Below, piece after piece: positions 1 to 9,500 of a stretch of 64,000 nucleotides of DNA. Under the pieces are notes generated by a model. It saw only the letters and a program-made list of their open reading frames with translations, searched no databases and was not told the DNA's origin. The stretch spans positions 2,418,001 to 2,482,000 of the forward strand of contig NZ_RDTE01000003.1 in the NCBI RefSeq assembly GCF_004125265.1. The letters are read 5' to 3'. Made by a program: the position numbers and the translations under genes. The number at the start of each line of letters is the position of its first letter. Position 1 is the stretch's first letter. This DNA comes from Streptomyces lydicus. Its GTDB lineage: Bacteria; Actinomycetota; Actinomycetes; Streptomycetales; Streptomycetaceae.

Positions 1-663
1 GCGGCCCGCTCGTACGCGCCGCTGCAGGCCCAGTCACAGACACCGGCACTGCAGCTGACCTGGATCGCCCTCAAGCTCGACCCCGAGCTGTGCTCGGAGG
101 CCATCGAGGCCCGCGGCGGCGGGATGGAGGGCGCCAAGCGTTCACTGCTGCGCGCCGCCGACCAGCTCGTCAGCCGGCTGACCGCACACGGCGTACGCGC
201 CAAGGTGCTCGCCGAGCGGGAGGTCGTGGCCGCGATCGGCACCGCGGTGTGCGTCAGCCCGCGGGCCGCCAACGGGGCGATGGGACGCGACGGCCGGGCG
301 GCCCGCCGCACCCAGGAGACGACCCGGGCGATGCGCTGCGACGACCGCTGGCACACCACCTACTGGATCGGCCGCTGGCCCCAACTGGGAGAGGGCGGCG
401 CCCCGTTGGCGGCCATCACCCAGCTGCTGACCAGCACCAGGGCGATGGCCAGCACCTTCACACTGACCGCCACGCACGGCGGTGGCCGCGCCCCGGCCAT
501 CTCGGGTTACGTCCGTCTTTCCACCCGCAGTGAGAACGAACTCTCCGCCGCACAGAGCGAGTTGGAGCGCCGTTCCGGTTCCGTGAAGGTCGGGCTCGTA
601 CGGCTCGACCGGGAACAGCTGCCCGGCCTGCTGGCCACGCTTCCCCTCGGAGGTACCCGCTGA
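1..663 (+). CDS. eccE: Type VII secretion protein EccE, 3' part (5' truncated by window edge)
   Basis: The reading frame is open from the first base and gives 220 residues to the TGA at 661. It is therefore the C-terminal part of a longer gene. I recognise it as the EccE component of the ESX/type VII secretion membrane complex of actinobacteria; EccE sits at the periphery of the EccBCDE core in the cytoplasmic membrane. The visible part is soluble-looking, with no obvious membrane segment, as expected for an EccE C-terminus. The next gene starts at 663, so stop and start overlap (TGATG) and translation is probably coupled. The EspI-like ATPase downstream supports the type VII assignment. I cannot see the N-terminal membrane segments. 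The family call rests on recall of Streptomyces locus order and general sequence character, not on a catalytic motif. Confidence 0.72.
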   Translation, partial: AARSYAPLQAQSQTPALQLTWIALKLDPELCSEAIEARGGGMEGAKRSLLRAADQLVSRLTAHGVRAKVLAEREVVAAIGTAVCVSPRAANGAMGRDGRAARRTQETTRAMRCDDRWHTTYWIGRWPQLGEGGAPLAAITQLLTSTRAMASTFTLTATHGGGRAPAISGYVRLSTRSENELSAAQSELERRSGSVKVGLVRLDREQLPGLLATLPLGGTR

Positions 664-1508
664 TGGCCTCTCCCACCTATCAGCCCCGCGTCAACACCAG
701 CGGCAACGGCTGGCGCAATCCCCCGGTCGCGGGCGGCGGCACCGGCGGCGGCCGCCTCTCGCACCAGCCGCGCCCGGACGAGGGGCAGTCGGGTCCGAAC
801 GGCCCCAAGCCCCGGCCCGGTTTCGGCCTGCGCGGCCCGCGGCGCAGCCCGCACATCCTGACCGCGGAATCGCTCGCCTCGCTGACCCTGCCGGTCGGTG
901 ACGACGGCGTGATCATCGGCATCGACCCGCAGAACCAGCCCGCCGTGCTGAGCCTGCTGCGACCGGCGCCCATGGAGATCGCGCTGGTCGGCAGCATGTG
1001 GATGGCGCAGGTGCTGGCGCTGCGCACGGTCGCCACCGGCGCGCGGGTCGCGGTCGAGACGGCGCGGCCGCCGGCCTGGGGGCAGATGGCGCAGGCCGCG
1101 GGCGGCGGGCAGCAGTGCGTCTCCGTCCACGATGTGCGCCAGATCGCGCCCCAGGGGCCGTCGGTCTCCAGCCCGGTGCTGGTCGTACGGGACATGGGTG
1201 CCCGGCCGCCGCGCAATCAGCTGGCCCCGAGCCCCTGGCAGTCCGTGCTGACCGTGCTGCCCTTCCTCGGGCCGCGGTCGCCGCAGATGCTCAGCCGTGC
1301 CGATCTGGTCGGTCTGCAGCGGCTTTCGCCCGAGGAGACCGAGGTTGTGACGCGAATCATGCGGCTGCCCGAGCAGGTCGGCGCGGTACTGCCGACGCTC
1401 AGCGACAACGCCATGCTGTGGTGTTCGCGCGACGGCCATCAGTTCGTCATGACCCAGCCCACGGAAGCGGAGACCAACCTGCTCGGCGGCCCGCGCCGGA
1501 TGGACTGA
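663..1508 (+). CDS. Conserved hypothetical protein of the type VII secretion locus
   Basis: A 281-residue protein whose ATG overlaps the eccE stop by one base. The first 60 or so residues are rich in Gly, Pro, Arg and Asn and look disordered. A compact alpha/beta region follows (about residues 60-275) with hydrophobic strands such as GVIIGID and IALVGSMWMAQ. It has no signal peptide, no clear transmembrane helix and no nucleotide-binding motif. Position and coupling tie it to the ESX machinery; streptomycetes carry an unnamed conserved gene in this place between eccE and the EspI-like ATPase. Possible roles are a cytoplasmic accessory factor or chaperone for the apparatus, but nothing in the sequence proves this. 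The reading frame is well supported by codon bias; the function is unknown. Confidence 0.75.
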   Translation: MASPTYQPRVNTSGNGWRNPPVAGGGTGGGRLSHQPRPDEGQSGPNGPKPRPGFGLRGPRRSPHILTAESLASLTLPVGDDGVIIGIDPQNQPAVLSLLRPAPMEIALVGSMWMAQVLALRTVATGARVAVETARPPAWGQMAQAAGGGQQCVSVHDVRQIAPQGPSVSSPVLVVRDMGARPPRNQLAPSPWQSVLTVLPFLGPRSPQMLSRADLVGLQRLSPEETEVVTRIMRLPEQVGAVLPTLSDNAMLWCSRDGHQFVMTQPTEAETNLLGGPRRMD

Positions 1509-1843
1509 CCGTCCCCGCGGGCCGGTTGCCCCTCCGGGGCACCGCGCACCGCACGTACACCACAGGCCGCAGGCGCGGCGTGACGGGCGCACCCACGGGT
1601 GCGCCCGTCAGCGTGCCGAGGGGCCCCAAGACGGTATGGCACCGACTGCCGCTATGGGCCGAGTCTTGATTAGGCTGTACAGGAGAGCCGCAGGAGCACA
1701 GCACGACGGCAGTCGAAACGGGGACGGAGACAGTTAGTGTTGGCGCAACCCCGGGTGGTGTGTTCCGACTTCCGCTACATCCGATCGATCCGCCTGTATC
1801 CGGTCCTGCCGTTCAGGTGCGTTGCAGTACACCAGGAGGCACA
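1509..1843. other. 335-base spacer before the EspI-like ATPase gene
   Basis: Apart from the hairpin at 1581-1610 I see no gene here. The distance, the terminator and the strong Shine-Dalgarno site AGGAGG at 1834-1839, four bases before the GTG at 1844, suggest that the ATPase gene has its own promoter in this spacer. I could not identify a convincing -35/-10 pair. Confidence 0.5.
1581..1610. terminator. Palindromic hairpin after the type VII genes
   Basis: A perfect 14-base inverted repeat (1581-1594 with 1597-1610) around only two central bases lies 72 bases after the stop at 1508. There is no T tract, which is usual for Streptomyces terminators. It probably separates the eccE unit from the ATPase gene downstream. 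Confidence 0.6.
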
Positions 1844-4789
1844 GTGAACGAGCAGGAGGCTTTCCGTCCGGACGGAAACGATCCTGACGACGACCAGTCC
1901 GAGTTCGACCTGACCGGTGAGTTCAAGATCGATTTCGCCGCACCGGCCTGGTACGCGAGCAACGACACCAGTGGTGGGGGCGCGAGTGCCGCCTCCCCCG
2001 CGACCCCTCCTGCGTCTTCGCCCACCGCTCCGCCCGCCGCCGCCCAGCCCCCGCTCGGCCCGCCCACCGGCCAGCCGCTGCCCGGGCCTGCCCAGGGGGC
2101 GCCCGGAATGTCCCCGCAGCAGGGTGCGCCCGGGATTCCGCCGCAGGGTGTACCGGCGGCCCCGCCGCCCGTGGAAGCCTCCCCGCCGAGCTTCCCGACC
2201 CTGCGCCCGCAGGGCACCGGCAATGACGCACCGGCCGCCGGCAGCGACGCACCGGCCACCGCCACTCCCGGCTCCGAGCCGACCCCGGAGGCCGCACCGG
2301 CCGCGGAGTCCACACCGGCCGCGGAAGACGGTGCGGACGCCGGCAATCGCCGCTCGGGCACGGGTGTCGACCCGTCGATTTCCCTCTGGGGCGACGACGA
2401 TGACGACGCACCGGATGCGTCGGGCACGTCCGAGCCCGAGGCCAAGCCCGAAGCCGAGCCAACGCCCGAGGCCGACGCCGCTCCCGCGGTGGCACCGGAG
2501 GCCGCACCCACCGCGGTACCGCAGCCCGAGGCCGCGCAGCCGCCGTTCGCCGCCGAGGGCGGAGCTCCGGCCCCGGAGGCGGTCACGCCTGCCCAGCCCT
2601 CCCCCGAGGCAACACCGCAGGGCCCCGAAGCCACTCCACAGGGCCCCGCCACGCCGCAGGGCGGACAGCCCGCACCGGCCCAGCCGCAGCCGCAGCCGCA
2701 GCCCCAACAGGTCACGCCCCAGCAGGGCATGCCGCAGCAGACGGCTCCACAGGGCGTGCCTCAGCAAGGGGTACCTCAGCAGGGTGCTCCGTGGGGCGCC
2801 GCGGCCGACGGCCGGCAGCAGGCCGTGCCCGGGCAGGGTGCTCTGCCGCCGCTGCCGGCGGAGTTCCAGCCGGCGGACCCGCGGATGGCGCAGGCGCAGG
2901 CGCAGGCAGCCCAGCAGGCCCAACAGCCCCAGCAGGGCCAACAGCAGGCACAGGCTCAGCAGCAACAGCAGGCGCATCAGCCGCAGCAGCCGCAGGCCGG
3001 CTATCCGCAGGGACAGCCCGCACAGCACGGTGGCTACCCGCAACAGCAGCAGGGCATCCCCGGCCAGCAGCCGCCCGCGTACGGCTATCCGCAGACCGGT
3101 TACAGCTACCCCCAGCAGGGCCAGTCGCAGCAGCACGCAGCGTCGCAGCAGTCCGGTTACGGCTATCCGCAGACCGGTGCGCAGGGCTACCCACAGCAGG
3201 GCCAGTACCCCCAGCAGGCACAGGGCTACCCGCAGCAGGGCCAGTACCCGCAGCAGGCACAGGCCTACTACGGCCAGCAGCAGGCGGCGCAGGCCCAGGC
3301 AGCACAAGCCCAGGCGCAGCAAGCTCAGCAGGCACAGCAGGCTCAGGCCGCCCAGCAGGCGCAACAGGCCCAGCAGCAGGCACAGCAGCAGGCACAGCAG
3401 CACGCTCAACAGCCCCAGCAGGCGCAGCAGCCCCAGCAGGCACAGCAAGCTCATCAGGGCCAGCAGCCCCAACAGGCCTACCAGCCACTCCCCGGTCAGC
3501 AGGCCGGCGACCCCAACGCGGCTGCGAACTACGCGTCGTACTCGCAGCCGGGTCAGCAGCAGCCGCAGCAGCGGGCCGCTCCCGGTGCGCCGCTCGGCTA
3601 CAGCGCCGCGGTGGAGCTGACCTCCGACCGGCTGCTGCGCAACCAGCCCAAGAAGCGCAAGCCGGGCGCCAACGCCCAGCCGTCCAAGTTCAAGCTGGGC
3701 GCGAAGAAGGAGGAGGCGGAGCGCCAGCGCAAGCTGGAGCTGATCCGTACGCCGGTGATGTCCTGCTACCGGATCGCGGTGATCAGCCTCAAGGGCGGTG
3801 TCGGCAAGACCACCACGACGACCGCACTCGGCTCCACCCTCGCGTCCGAGCGGCAGGACAAGATCCTGGCGATCGACGCCAACCCGGACGCCGGCACGCT
3901 CGGCCGACGGGTGCGGCGCGAGACCGGTGCGACCATCCGTGACCTGGTGGGTGAGATCCCCAACCTGCACAGCTACATGGACATCCGCCGGTTCACCTCG
4001 CAGGCCCCCTCGGGCCTGGAGATCCTCGCCAACGACGTGGACCCCGCGGTCTCCACGACGTTCAACGACGAGGACTACCGCCGGGCGATCGACGTCCTGG
4101 GCAAGCAGTACCCGATCATCCTCACCGACTCGGGTACCGGTCTGCTCTACAGCGCGATGCGCGGAGTGCTCGACCTCGCCGACCAGTTGATCATCATCTC
4201 CACCCCGTCCGTGGACGGTGCGAGCAGCGCGAGCACCACCCTGGACTGGCTGTCCGCGCACGGCTACGCCGACCTGGTGCAGCGGGGTATCACGGTCATC
4301 TCGGGTGTCCGCGAGACCGGCAAGATGATCAAGATCGATGACATCGTGTCGCACTTCGAGACCCGCTGCCGCGGTGTGGTGGTCGTCCCCTTCGACGAAC
4401 ATCTCGCCGCCGGTGCCGAGGTCGACCTGGACATGATGCGGCCCAAGACCCGTGAGGCGTACTTCAACCTCTCCGCCCTGGTGGCCGAGGACTTCACGCG
4501 GGCGCAGCAGGCGGCGGGGATGTACCCGCAGCAGCAGATGGGCGGCGACCCCTACGCCCAGCAGCAGTACGCCCAGCAGGGCCAGCCACAACAGCAGCCG
4601 CAGCAGGGCACACCGCCACCGCCGCCGACCGGTTACAGCCAGCCGCAGGGCGGCTGGACCCAGCAGCCCGCCCAGCAGCCCGCCCAGCCGCCGGCCCACT
4701 GGCAGCAGCAACAGCCCGCTCCGGACGCACCGCAGCCGGAACACCCCGGCCTGGCGCCGGGATGGCAGCAGCAGCCGCCTCCGCAGTGA
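1844..4789 (+). CDS. EspI/SCO5717-like ParA-family ATPase with long Gln/Pro-rich tails
   Basis: A 981-residue protein. I take the GTG at 1844 as start (AGGAGG four bases upstream) rather than an open frame from 1760. Residues about 1-290 are Pro/Ala/Glu-rich; about 290-590 are extreme Gln-rich low complexity with repeated QQGQYPQQ and QQAQ units. A lysine-rich linker leads to a ParA/MinD-type ATPase core (about 630-890). The core has the deviant Walker A motif KGGVGKTT at about 650 and an ILTDSGTG strand for Walker B. The last 90 residues are again Gln/Pro-rich. Mycobacterial EspI is likewise a Pro-rich protein with a C-terminal ATPase next to ESX-1, and S. coelicolor SCO5717 is named a growth-regulating ATPase. 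I infer an ATPase modulating type VII secretion or growth. The glutamine tails are much longer than needed for catalysis and look disordered. Confidence 0.85.
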   Translation: MNEQEAFRPDGNDPDDDQSEFDLTGEFKIDFAAPAWYASNDTSGGGASAASPATPPASSPTAPPAAAQPPLGPPTGQPLPGPAQGAPGMSPQQGAPGIPPQGVPAAPPPVEASPPSFPTLRPQGTGNDAPAAGSDAPATATPGSEPTPEAAPAAESTPAAEDGADAGNRRSGTGVDPSISLWGDDDDDAPDASGTSEPEAKPEAEPTPEADAAPAVAPEAAPTAVPQPEAAQPPFAAEGGAPAPEAVTPAQPSPEATPQGPEATPQGPATPQGGQPAPAQPQPQPQPQQVTPQQGMPQQTAPQGVPQQGVPQQGAPWGAAADGRQQAVPGQGALPPLPAEFQPADPRMAQAQAQAAQQAQQPQQGQQQAQAQQQQQAHQPQQPQAGYPQGQPAQHGGYPQQQQGIPGQQPPAYGYPQTGYSYPQQGQSQQHAASQQSGYGYPQTGAQGYPQQGQYPQQAQGYPQQGQYPQQAQAYYGQQQAAQAQAAQAQAQQAQQAQQAQAAQQAQQAQQQAQQQAQQHAQQPQQAQQPQQAQQAHQGQQPQQAYQPLPGQQAGDPNAAANYASYSQPGQQQPQQRAAPGAPLGYSAAVELTSDRLLRNQPKKRKPGANAQPSKFKLGAKKEEAERQRKLELIRTPVMSCYRIAVISLKGGVGKTTTTTALGSTLASERQDKILAIDANPDAGTLGRRVRRETGATIRDLVGEIPNLHSYMDIRRFTSQAPSGLEILANDVDPAVSTTFNDEDYRRAIDVLGKQYPIILTDSGTGLLYSAMRGVLDLADQLIIISTPSVDGASSASTTLDWLSAHGYADLVQRGITVISGVRETGKMIKIDDIVSHFETRCRGVVVVPFDEHLAAGAEVDLDMMRPKTREAYFNLSALVAEDFTRAQQAAGMYPQQQMGGDPYAQQQYAQQGQPQQQPQQGTPPPPPTGYSQPQGGWTQQPAQQPAQPPAHWQQQQPAPDAPQPEHPGLAPGWQQQPPPQ

Positions 4790-4818
4790 GGCGGGCATAG
4801 CGGTACGGCCATAGCGCA

Positions 4819-4867
4819 CTACGGGGCGGGGCCCGGCATCAGCGAGATGCCGGGCCCCGCCCCGTAG
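4819..4867. terminator. Strong hairpin terminator after the EspI-like gene
   Basis: A perfect 22-base-pair stem (4819-4840 with 4846-4867) around the loop AGCGA, starting 30 bases after the stop codon. It is very GC-rich with no T tract. This is one of the strongest terminators in the window. Confidence 0.9.
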
Positions 4868-4923
4868 CATGTCGTCCCTCGGACGAGTGAACCCTTATCG
4901 GCCGAACTACGCCTGGAACCAGC

Positions 4924-5106
4924 CGAGTTGGCGACACCGCATCTCCACGGTGTTCAACCCCGAGGTGGCGACAGCGCACGTCCACACCGCCAATCCTGAG
5001 GTGGCGATGCCGCACCTCTGCACCCGGCCAACCCGAGGCGGCGATACCCCCCCCCCCCACCTCCGCACCCGGCCAGCCCCGAGGCGGCGATACCGCACCT
5101 CCACAC
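4924..5106. repeat. Five imperfect copies of a 25-27 base unit, 36-46 bases apart
   Basis: Units begin at 4924, 4961, 4997, 5034 and 5080. The core is roughly YGAGGYGGCGAYRCCGCAC followed by CTCCAC. Several units carry a small internal dyad, GAGGT with ACCTC, so each could form a short hairpin. The fourth copy is interrupted by a run of 12 C (5047-5058), which explains its longer spacing. The array lies between a terminator and the 3' end of ribF and has no coding potential that I trust. Confidence 0.7.
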
Positions 5107-5135
5107 CCGCCCACCCCCCGAAGGGGGGTGGGCGG
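5107..5135. terminator. 13-base-pair hairpin with GAA loop
   Basis: The arms at 5107-5119 and 5123-5135 are perfectly complementary around GAA. It lies directly after the repeat array, about 200 bases beyond the ribF stop on the minus strand, and is symmetrical. It could stop transcripts from either side. Confidence 0.55.
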
Positions 5136-5332
5136 CGGGGAAATAACTGACCGGGGGGGGAAATACGGGGGGGGACCCTGGGGGGAACTGGGGGACGGGG
5201 AGGGCCGGGGAGGGACGGGGGAAAGGACCGGGCAGCGAAGAAAAACCCCAGGGCAGGGAAAACCCGGCAGCGGGCTAACCCGACAGAAGAACGCCCAGCC
5301 CCAAAGGCAAGAAACACGCGAAGCGCGAAGCC
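5136..5332. other. G-run tract between the ATPase gene and ribF
   Basis: No gene is seen here. The plus strand carries runs of G at 5153-5160 (8), 5167-5174 (8), 5180-5185 (6), 5190-5194 (5), 5197-5200 (4), 5207-5210 (4) and 5217-5221 (5), separated by short spacers. This pattern is typical of sequences that can form G-quadruplexes. Towards ribF the sequence returns to ordinary composition. Confidence 0.6.
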
Positions 5333-6298
5333 TCAGCCCGCCTCCGCCTCCGCCTCGGCCTTCGCGATCAAGCCCCGAGCCAGCTTCACATCGACCGCCA
5401 TCCGCTCCAGCAGCGCGTCGAGCGTGTCGAACTTCTCCTGGCCGCGGATGTAGGCGACGAAGTCCACCCCGACGTGCAGCCCGTACAGATCCAGGCCGAC
5501 ACGGTCGATGGCGTACGCCTCGACGGTCCGGGCCGTGCCGTCGAACTGCGGGTTGGTGCCGACCGAGATGGCCGCCGGCATCGCCTCACCCTCGACCTGC
5601 AGCAGGCCGGCGTAGACGCCGTCGGCCGGGATCGCGGTGTGCGGCAGGGTCTCCACATTGGCCGTCGGGAAGCCCAGTTCACGGCCGCGCTGGGCACCGC
5701 GTACGACGACGCCCTCGACCCGGTGCGGCCGTCCGAGGACCTCCATCGCGCCGGCCACATCGCCCTCGGCGACCAGGCGGCGGGTGAGCGTGGAGGAGAA
5801 CGGCTCGCCGCCGCCCGCCGTGCCGCGCTCATAGAGGTCGATGACCTCCACGGTGTAGTCGTAGGTGGTCCCGAGCTCCGCGAGCGTCGCGACATTGCCG
5901 GTCGCCTTGTGCCCGAAGCGGAAGTTGGGGCCCTCGACGACGACCTGGGCGTGTAGCTTGTCGACCAGCACCTTGACCACGAAATCGGCCGGCGCCAGCT
6001 TCGAGAACTCCTTGGTGAACGGGAGGATGAGCACCGCGTCCACCCCCAGACCGGCCATCAGCTCCGCACGCCGGTCGTGCGGCGCCAGCAGCGGCGGGTG
6101 GGTACCGGGCCGCACGACCTCGCTCGGGTGCGGGTCGAAGGTGACGACCACCGCGGGGATCCCCAGCTCACGGGCGCGCGCGACGGCCTTACCGATGATC
6201 AGTTGGTGGCCGCGGTGCACTCCGTCGTAGGAGCCGATGGTGACGACGCTGCGTCCCCAGCCCTCGGGGATGTCCTCCAAGCCACGCCAGCGCTGCAC
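5333..6298 (-). CDS. ribF: Bifunctional riboflavin kinase / FAD synthetase RibF
   Basis: A 321-residue cytoplasmic enzyme that phosphorylates riboflavin to FMN and adenylylates FMN to FAD. The N-terminal nucleotidyltransferase domain starts with the signature GSYDGVHRGH (about residues 21-30). The C-terminal riboflavin kinase domain contains GFPTANV. I chose the GTG at 6298, giving MQRWRGLEDIPEG, because GAGGAG lies eight bases upstream and this N-terminus fits the family. The open frame continues to 6334. Length matches bacterial RibF. It follows truB and the large NTPase gene on the same strand, as in other streptomycetes; a 300-base spacer means it may have its own promoter. Confidence 0.95.
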   Translation of the reverse strand: MQRWRGLEDIPEGWGRSVVTIGSYDGVHRGHQLIIGKAVARARELGIPAVVVTFDPHPSEVVRPGTHPPLLAPHDRRAELMAGLGVDAVLILPFTKEFSKLAPADFVVKVLVDKLHAQVVVEGPNFRFGHKATGNVATLAELGTTYDYTVEVIDLYERGTAGGGEPFSSTLTRRLVAEGDVAGAMEVLGRPHRVEGVVVRGAQRGRELGFPTANVETLPHTAIPADGVYAGLLQVEGEAMPAAISVGTNPQFDGTARTVEAYAIDRVGLDLYGLHVGVDFVAYIRGQEKFDTLDALLERMAVDVKLARGLIAKAEAEAEAG

Positions 6299-6598
6299 AG
6301 TGCCCGCTCCTCGCCCGAACCCTTGTCCGTCCATTGCGCCAATTCGGCATGGCGCAGGTCTAAGACTGCCATGCCGCGGGTGATGCTCCGCGCGAAGGGT
6401 GGCTCAGGGCACCCGTCCCGGCCCCCGTCCGACCCTGATCCCACGGACGGTCCCGCTGGACACGGAGGGCTCTCCCCGGGCCGGCCGGTCCGGCACCGGC
6501 CTCCACAGCGCCCTTTCACGCCCCGGAAGTCCGCTACGTGCCCCCGGCCGCTTATGTGCCCCCGGCGCTCCTTGGCGCGCCCCGACGGCCCCTGTCCG
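6299..6598. other. 300-base spacer upstream of ribF
   Basis: I see no gene in this spacer. A small inverted repeat (6425-6431 with 6444-6450, seven pairs, loop of 12) could be a weak terminator for the large NTPase gene that ends at 6599 on the minus strand. No convincing promoter was found. Confidence 0.4.
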
Positions 6599-9500
6599 TC
6601 AGCTGTGAGCCCCGGCGAGCGTGGCACGGGCGCCGGGGCCCACCACTGCCGCCCACTCCCCCGGCTCCTCCGTCACCCAGTCCTGCACCCGTCGTGCGAA
6701 ACCCGGCAGCCGCCGCCCCAGTTCCACCAGTCGCCGGTCGAAGCACGCCGCGCCCTGCGGCGTGCGCACCAGCAGCATCCCGGTGCGGTGCACCAGCTCC
6801 CTGGTGCGCTCCGCCGGCCGCCGCTCCGCGCCTTCGGCCGCGGCTTCCAGCAGCGCTTCCAGCACACGGGTGTCCCGGCCTCCGCTCTCCTCGTGGGCGC
6901 GGTGCGGCGCCACGTACGAGGCCTCCTGCGCCAGCAGCGCATCGAGCAGTTCACGGCGCAGCGCAACCGAGTCGCCACGCCCGGTCTCGGCCACCACGGC
7001 CGCGAGCGCGCACCGGACCGCCACAGGGGAGCCGGTCAGCAGCTCCACGGCGAGCGGGCGGAGCGCGGCGCGGGCGGCCGGGCCCCGTTCGAGGCGGCGG
7101 TCGACGAACTCCGCGACCGGTCGCGCGGCACGCTCCGGGCAGTGCCGGGCACAGTCACGGACGAGGTCGGCGACGCGGGCGACGAGGTCCGGCGCATCGG
7201 TGCGGGCGAGCATGCGCAGCAGGGCGGACGCCACCGGTGGCCCCGCGCCGCCGATCAGCCGGGCCCGGAAGGCGGTCAGCACCGGTTCGGGGTGGTCGGC
7301 GAGGGCGGCCGTGAACACCGTGGGCGGCAGCTGCGGGTCCCCCGCGACAAAGCGGGCCAGCGCCCGGTCCAGGAAGCGGGAGCGGGTGGCCGGGTCGCCC
7401 ATCAGGAGCGCCAGCGCAGAGCCGTGGTGGGCGCTGTCGGCGCTCCGGGCGAGAAGGCAGAGCGCGGCGTAGCGCAGCAGGGCGCGGTCGGCTCCGGCGG
7501 TCACGTGCCGGGCGGCCCGCAGGCCGTACGACACGGCGGCGGCCCGCCGCTCGGGGCGCGCGTCGTGCGCCCACCGGTCCACGGCGCGGCACACCGCGGC
7601 CGGCTCGTCCTCGGCCAGCGCGTCCATCAGCTCGTCACCCCTGGGGTGCGCGGCCTGCACCAGCGCCTCTGTGAGGGCGTCGAGCGCCCGGTGGCGATGG
7701 GTGTGCAGCAGCGCCTGCGCCGCGGTGGCCACGGTGATCCCGCCGGGCAGGGCCTCTACGGGGTGGGCCGGGCCGCCGTCCGCGGCGCCGGGGCGTTGCA
7801 GCGGGCGGGTGTCGTCGAACCAGGCGCACAGCAACGGCTGCATCCGCTGCGGATCCGCAGACAGCAGTGCGGCCGCGGCATCGAGAAACCGGGGCGAGCG
7901 TGCCGCGGCGGGCCGGGTCCGGGGTGCGGGGACCGCTGCGGACGCGGTGCCGCCGCTGTCCGCCGGGGCGGGGGCGGAGCGCGGACCGCCGGTAATGCCC
8001 GGCCGGCCGTCGCCGTTCCGGTCGGACGCCGGGTCGTCGGCGGGGTGGACGCGTACCCGCGGCGGCGGCGCGAAACGGTGGCCGTTCCCCGGGCCGTCGG
8101 CGGATACGGCGGGGGACGACGGATGCCCCGGCTCGGGATCGGACGGCCCCGGCGGGCGCGACGACGGCAACCGTTCGGACCATGAGGACGGACCGGACGA
8201 GGCGAACGGACCGCACGACGCGGACGGACCAGGCGGCGAGGATGAACCAGGCGAAGGCGACGGGCCGGACGACGTCAACCGGTCGGGCAGCGATGAGGAA
8301 CCGGGCCCCGACGCCCCCGACGGCCGCCCGGCCCGCGACACCGCCCCGGAGGGCACAGCTCCCGCGGCCCCCGCCCCCGCCTGCGCCCCCGGATCCGCCC
8401 CCGCGTGCCGCTCCGCGTCGGCCGCCCTCCGCCCCGCCCCGCACGGCGGCCCATCGGCCGGCAGCAGGCGGCGCAGCAGATCCATCCGGTCCTCGTCGGC
8501 CAGCGCCAACCGCTCCCAGAACCACGGCCCGAAGGCCTCCAGCCCCGTCTGCACGAAGCCGCCCGCCCGGAGGGACCGTTCCGTGATCCGGTCGGCGAGC
8601 AGCCGCAAGACGCCCGTGTACGGCCTCGCGTCGGGGACCCGGAGCAGCACACCGGACAGCAGATGAGCGGCCCACCAGCGACCGTCCACGGCACGCGCCG
8701 CCGGTGAACCGGCCGCGGGGGCGGTCCCGGGGGCGACTGCGGGGGCGGTCGCCATCGGCACCAACTCGGCCAGCCGGAAGGCCAGTTGCACCGTTCCCTC
8801 GCGCCTGCCGAGCAGCAGCAGTGCCTGGACGGCAGGTCCGACGCGGTGTCCGGGGACGGGCAGCAGGTCGAGGTCCGCATGGGCACCCTGCAGCCACTCC
8901 GCGAACGCCTCGTGGGCGAAGCGGAATCCGGTACCGGCCGGGACGAACAGCCCCTCGTCGAGCACCGCGCGGGCCCAGCCGGGCTCGCGCGGGAACACCT
9001 CCTCGAAGGACGTGCGGTCCAGCGCGCCGGGGCCGGGGCCGAGGCAGCGGCGGGCCGCCTCGTGCACCTGCCCGGCGACCTGGGCGGCCAGCCGGCGCAC
9101 GGCGGTGCCGCGCGGCGCGGGCCGGTGGCCGGCCGCGAGCCGTACGGCGATGCGCAGGCACACCAGGTCCAGGTAGGCGTCGAAGATCTGGTGGCGGTCG
9201 GGCGTGCCGAGGACGGGCGGGCCGTCGGCGCACCGCCCGGGCCCGTCCCCCTCGGTGAGCGCCGCGCCGACCTCCGCGAGCAGGCGCAGGGCCAGCGGAT
9301 GGCGGGCGTCCGGTGCGGCCGGTGCGCCGGACGGCAGGCCGTAGCGGCCACGGGCGCGCTCCGTCTCCTCCTCGGTGAGGTCACCGAGCTCCACGCAGGC
9401 GGGCAGCGCGGGCACCGGACGCAGCGGACGGTGCAGCACGCCCGGCGGGAAGAGCGCACCGGCCCGCTCCCAGTACTCGGGGCGGCAGGCGATCAGCAGC

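Noticed and set aside
1775..4870. 1031-codon open frame on the minus strand opposite the EspI-like gene
   Set aside because: Antisense shadow caused by GC bias and CAG/CTG repeats. Its Leu/Arg/Gly-rich product resembles no protein, and the plus strand has start site and ATPase motifs.
5047..5058. Phase-variable gene switch at the 12-C run
   Set aside because: No credible reading frame crosses the run, so slippage would not switch a protein. It is kept only as part of the repeat array.
4924..5106. CRISPR array
   Set aside because: Units are imperfect, spacers short and similar to each other, and no cas genes are near.
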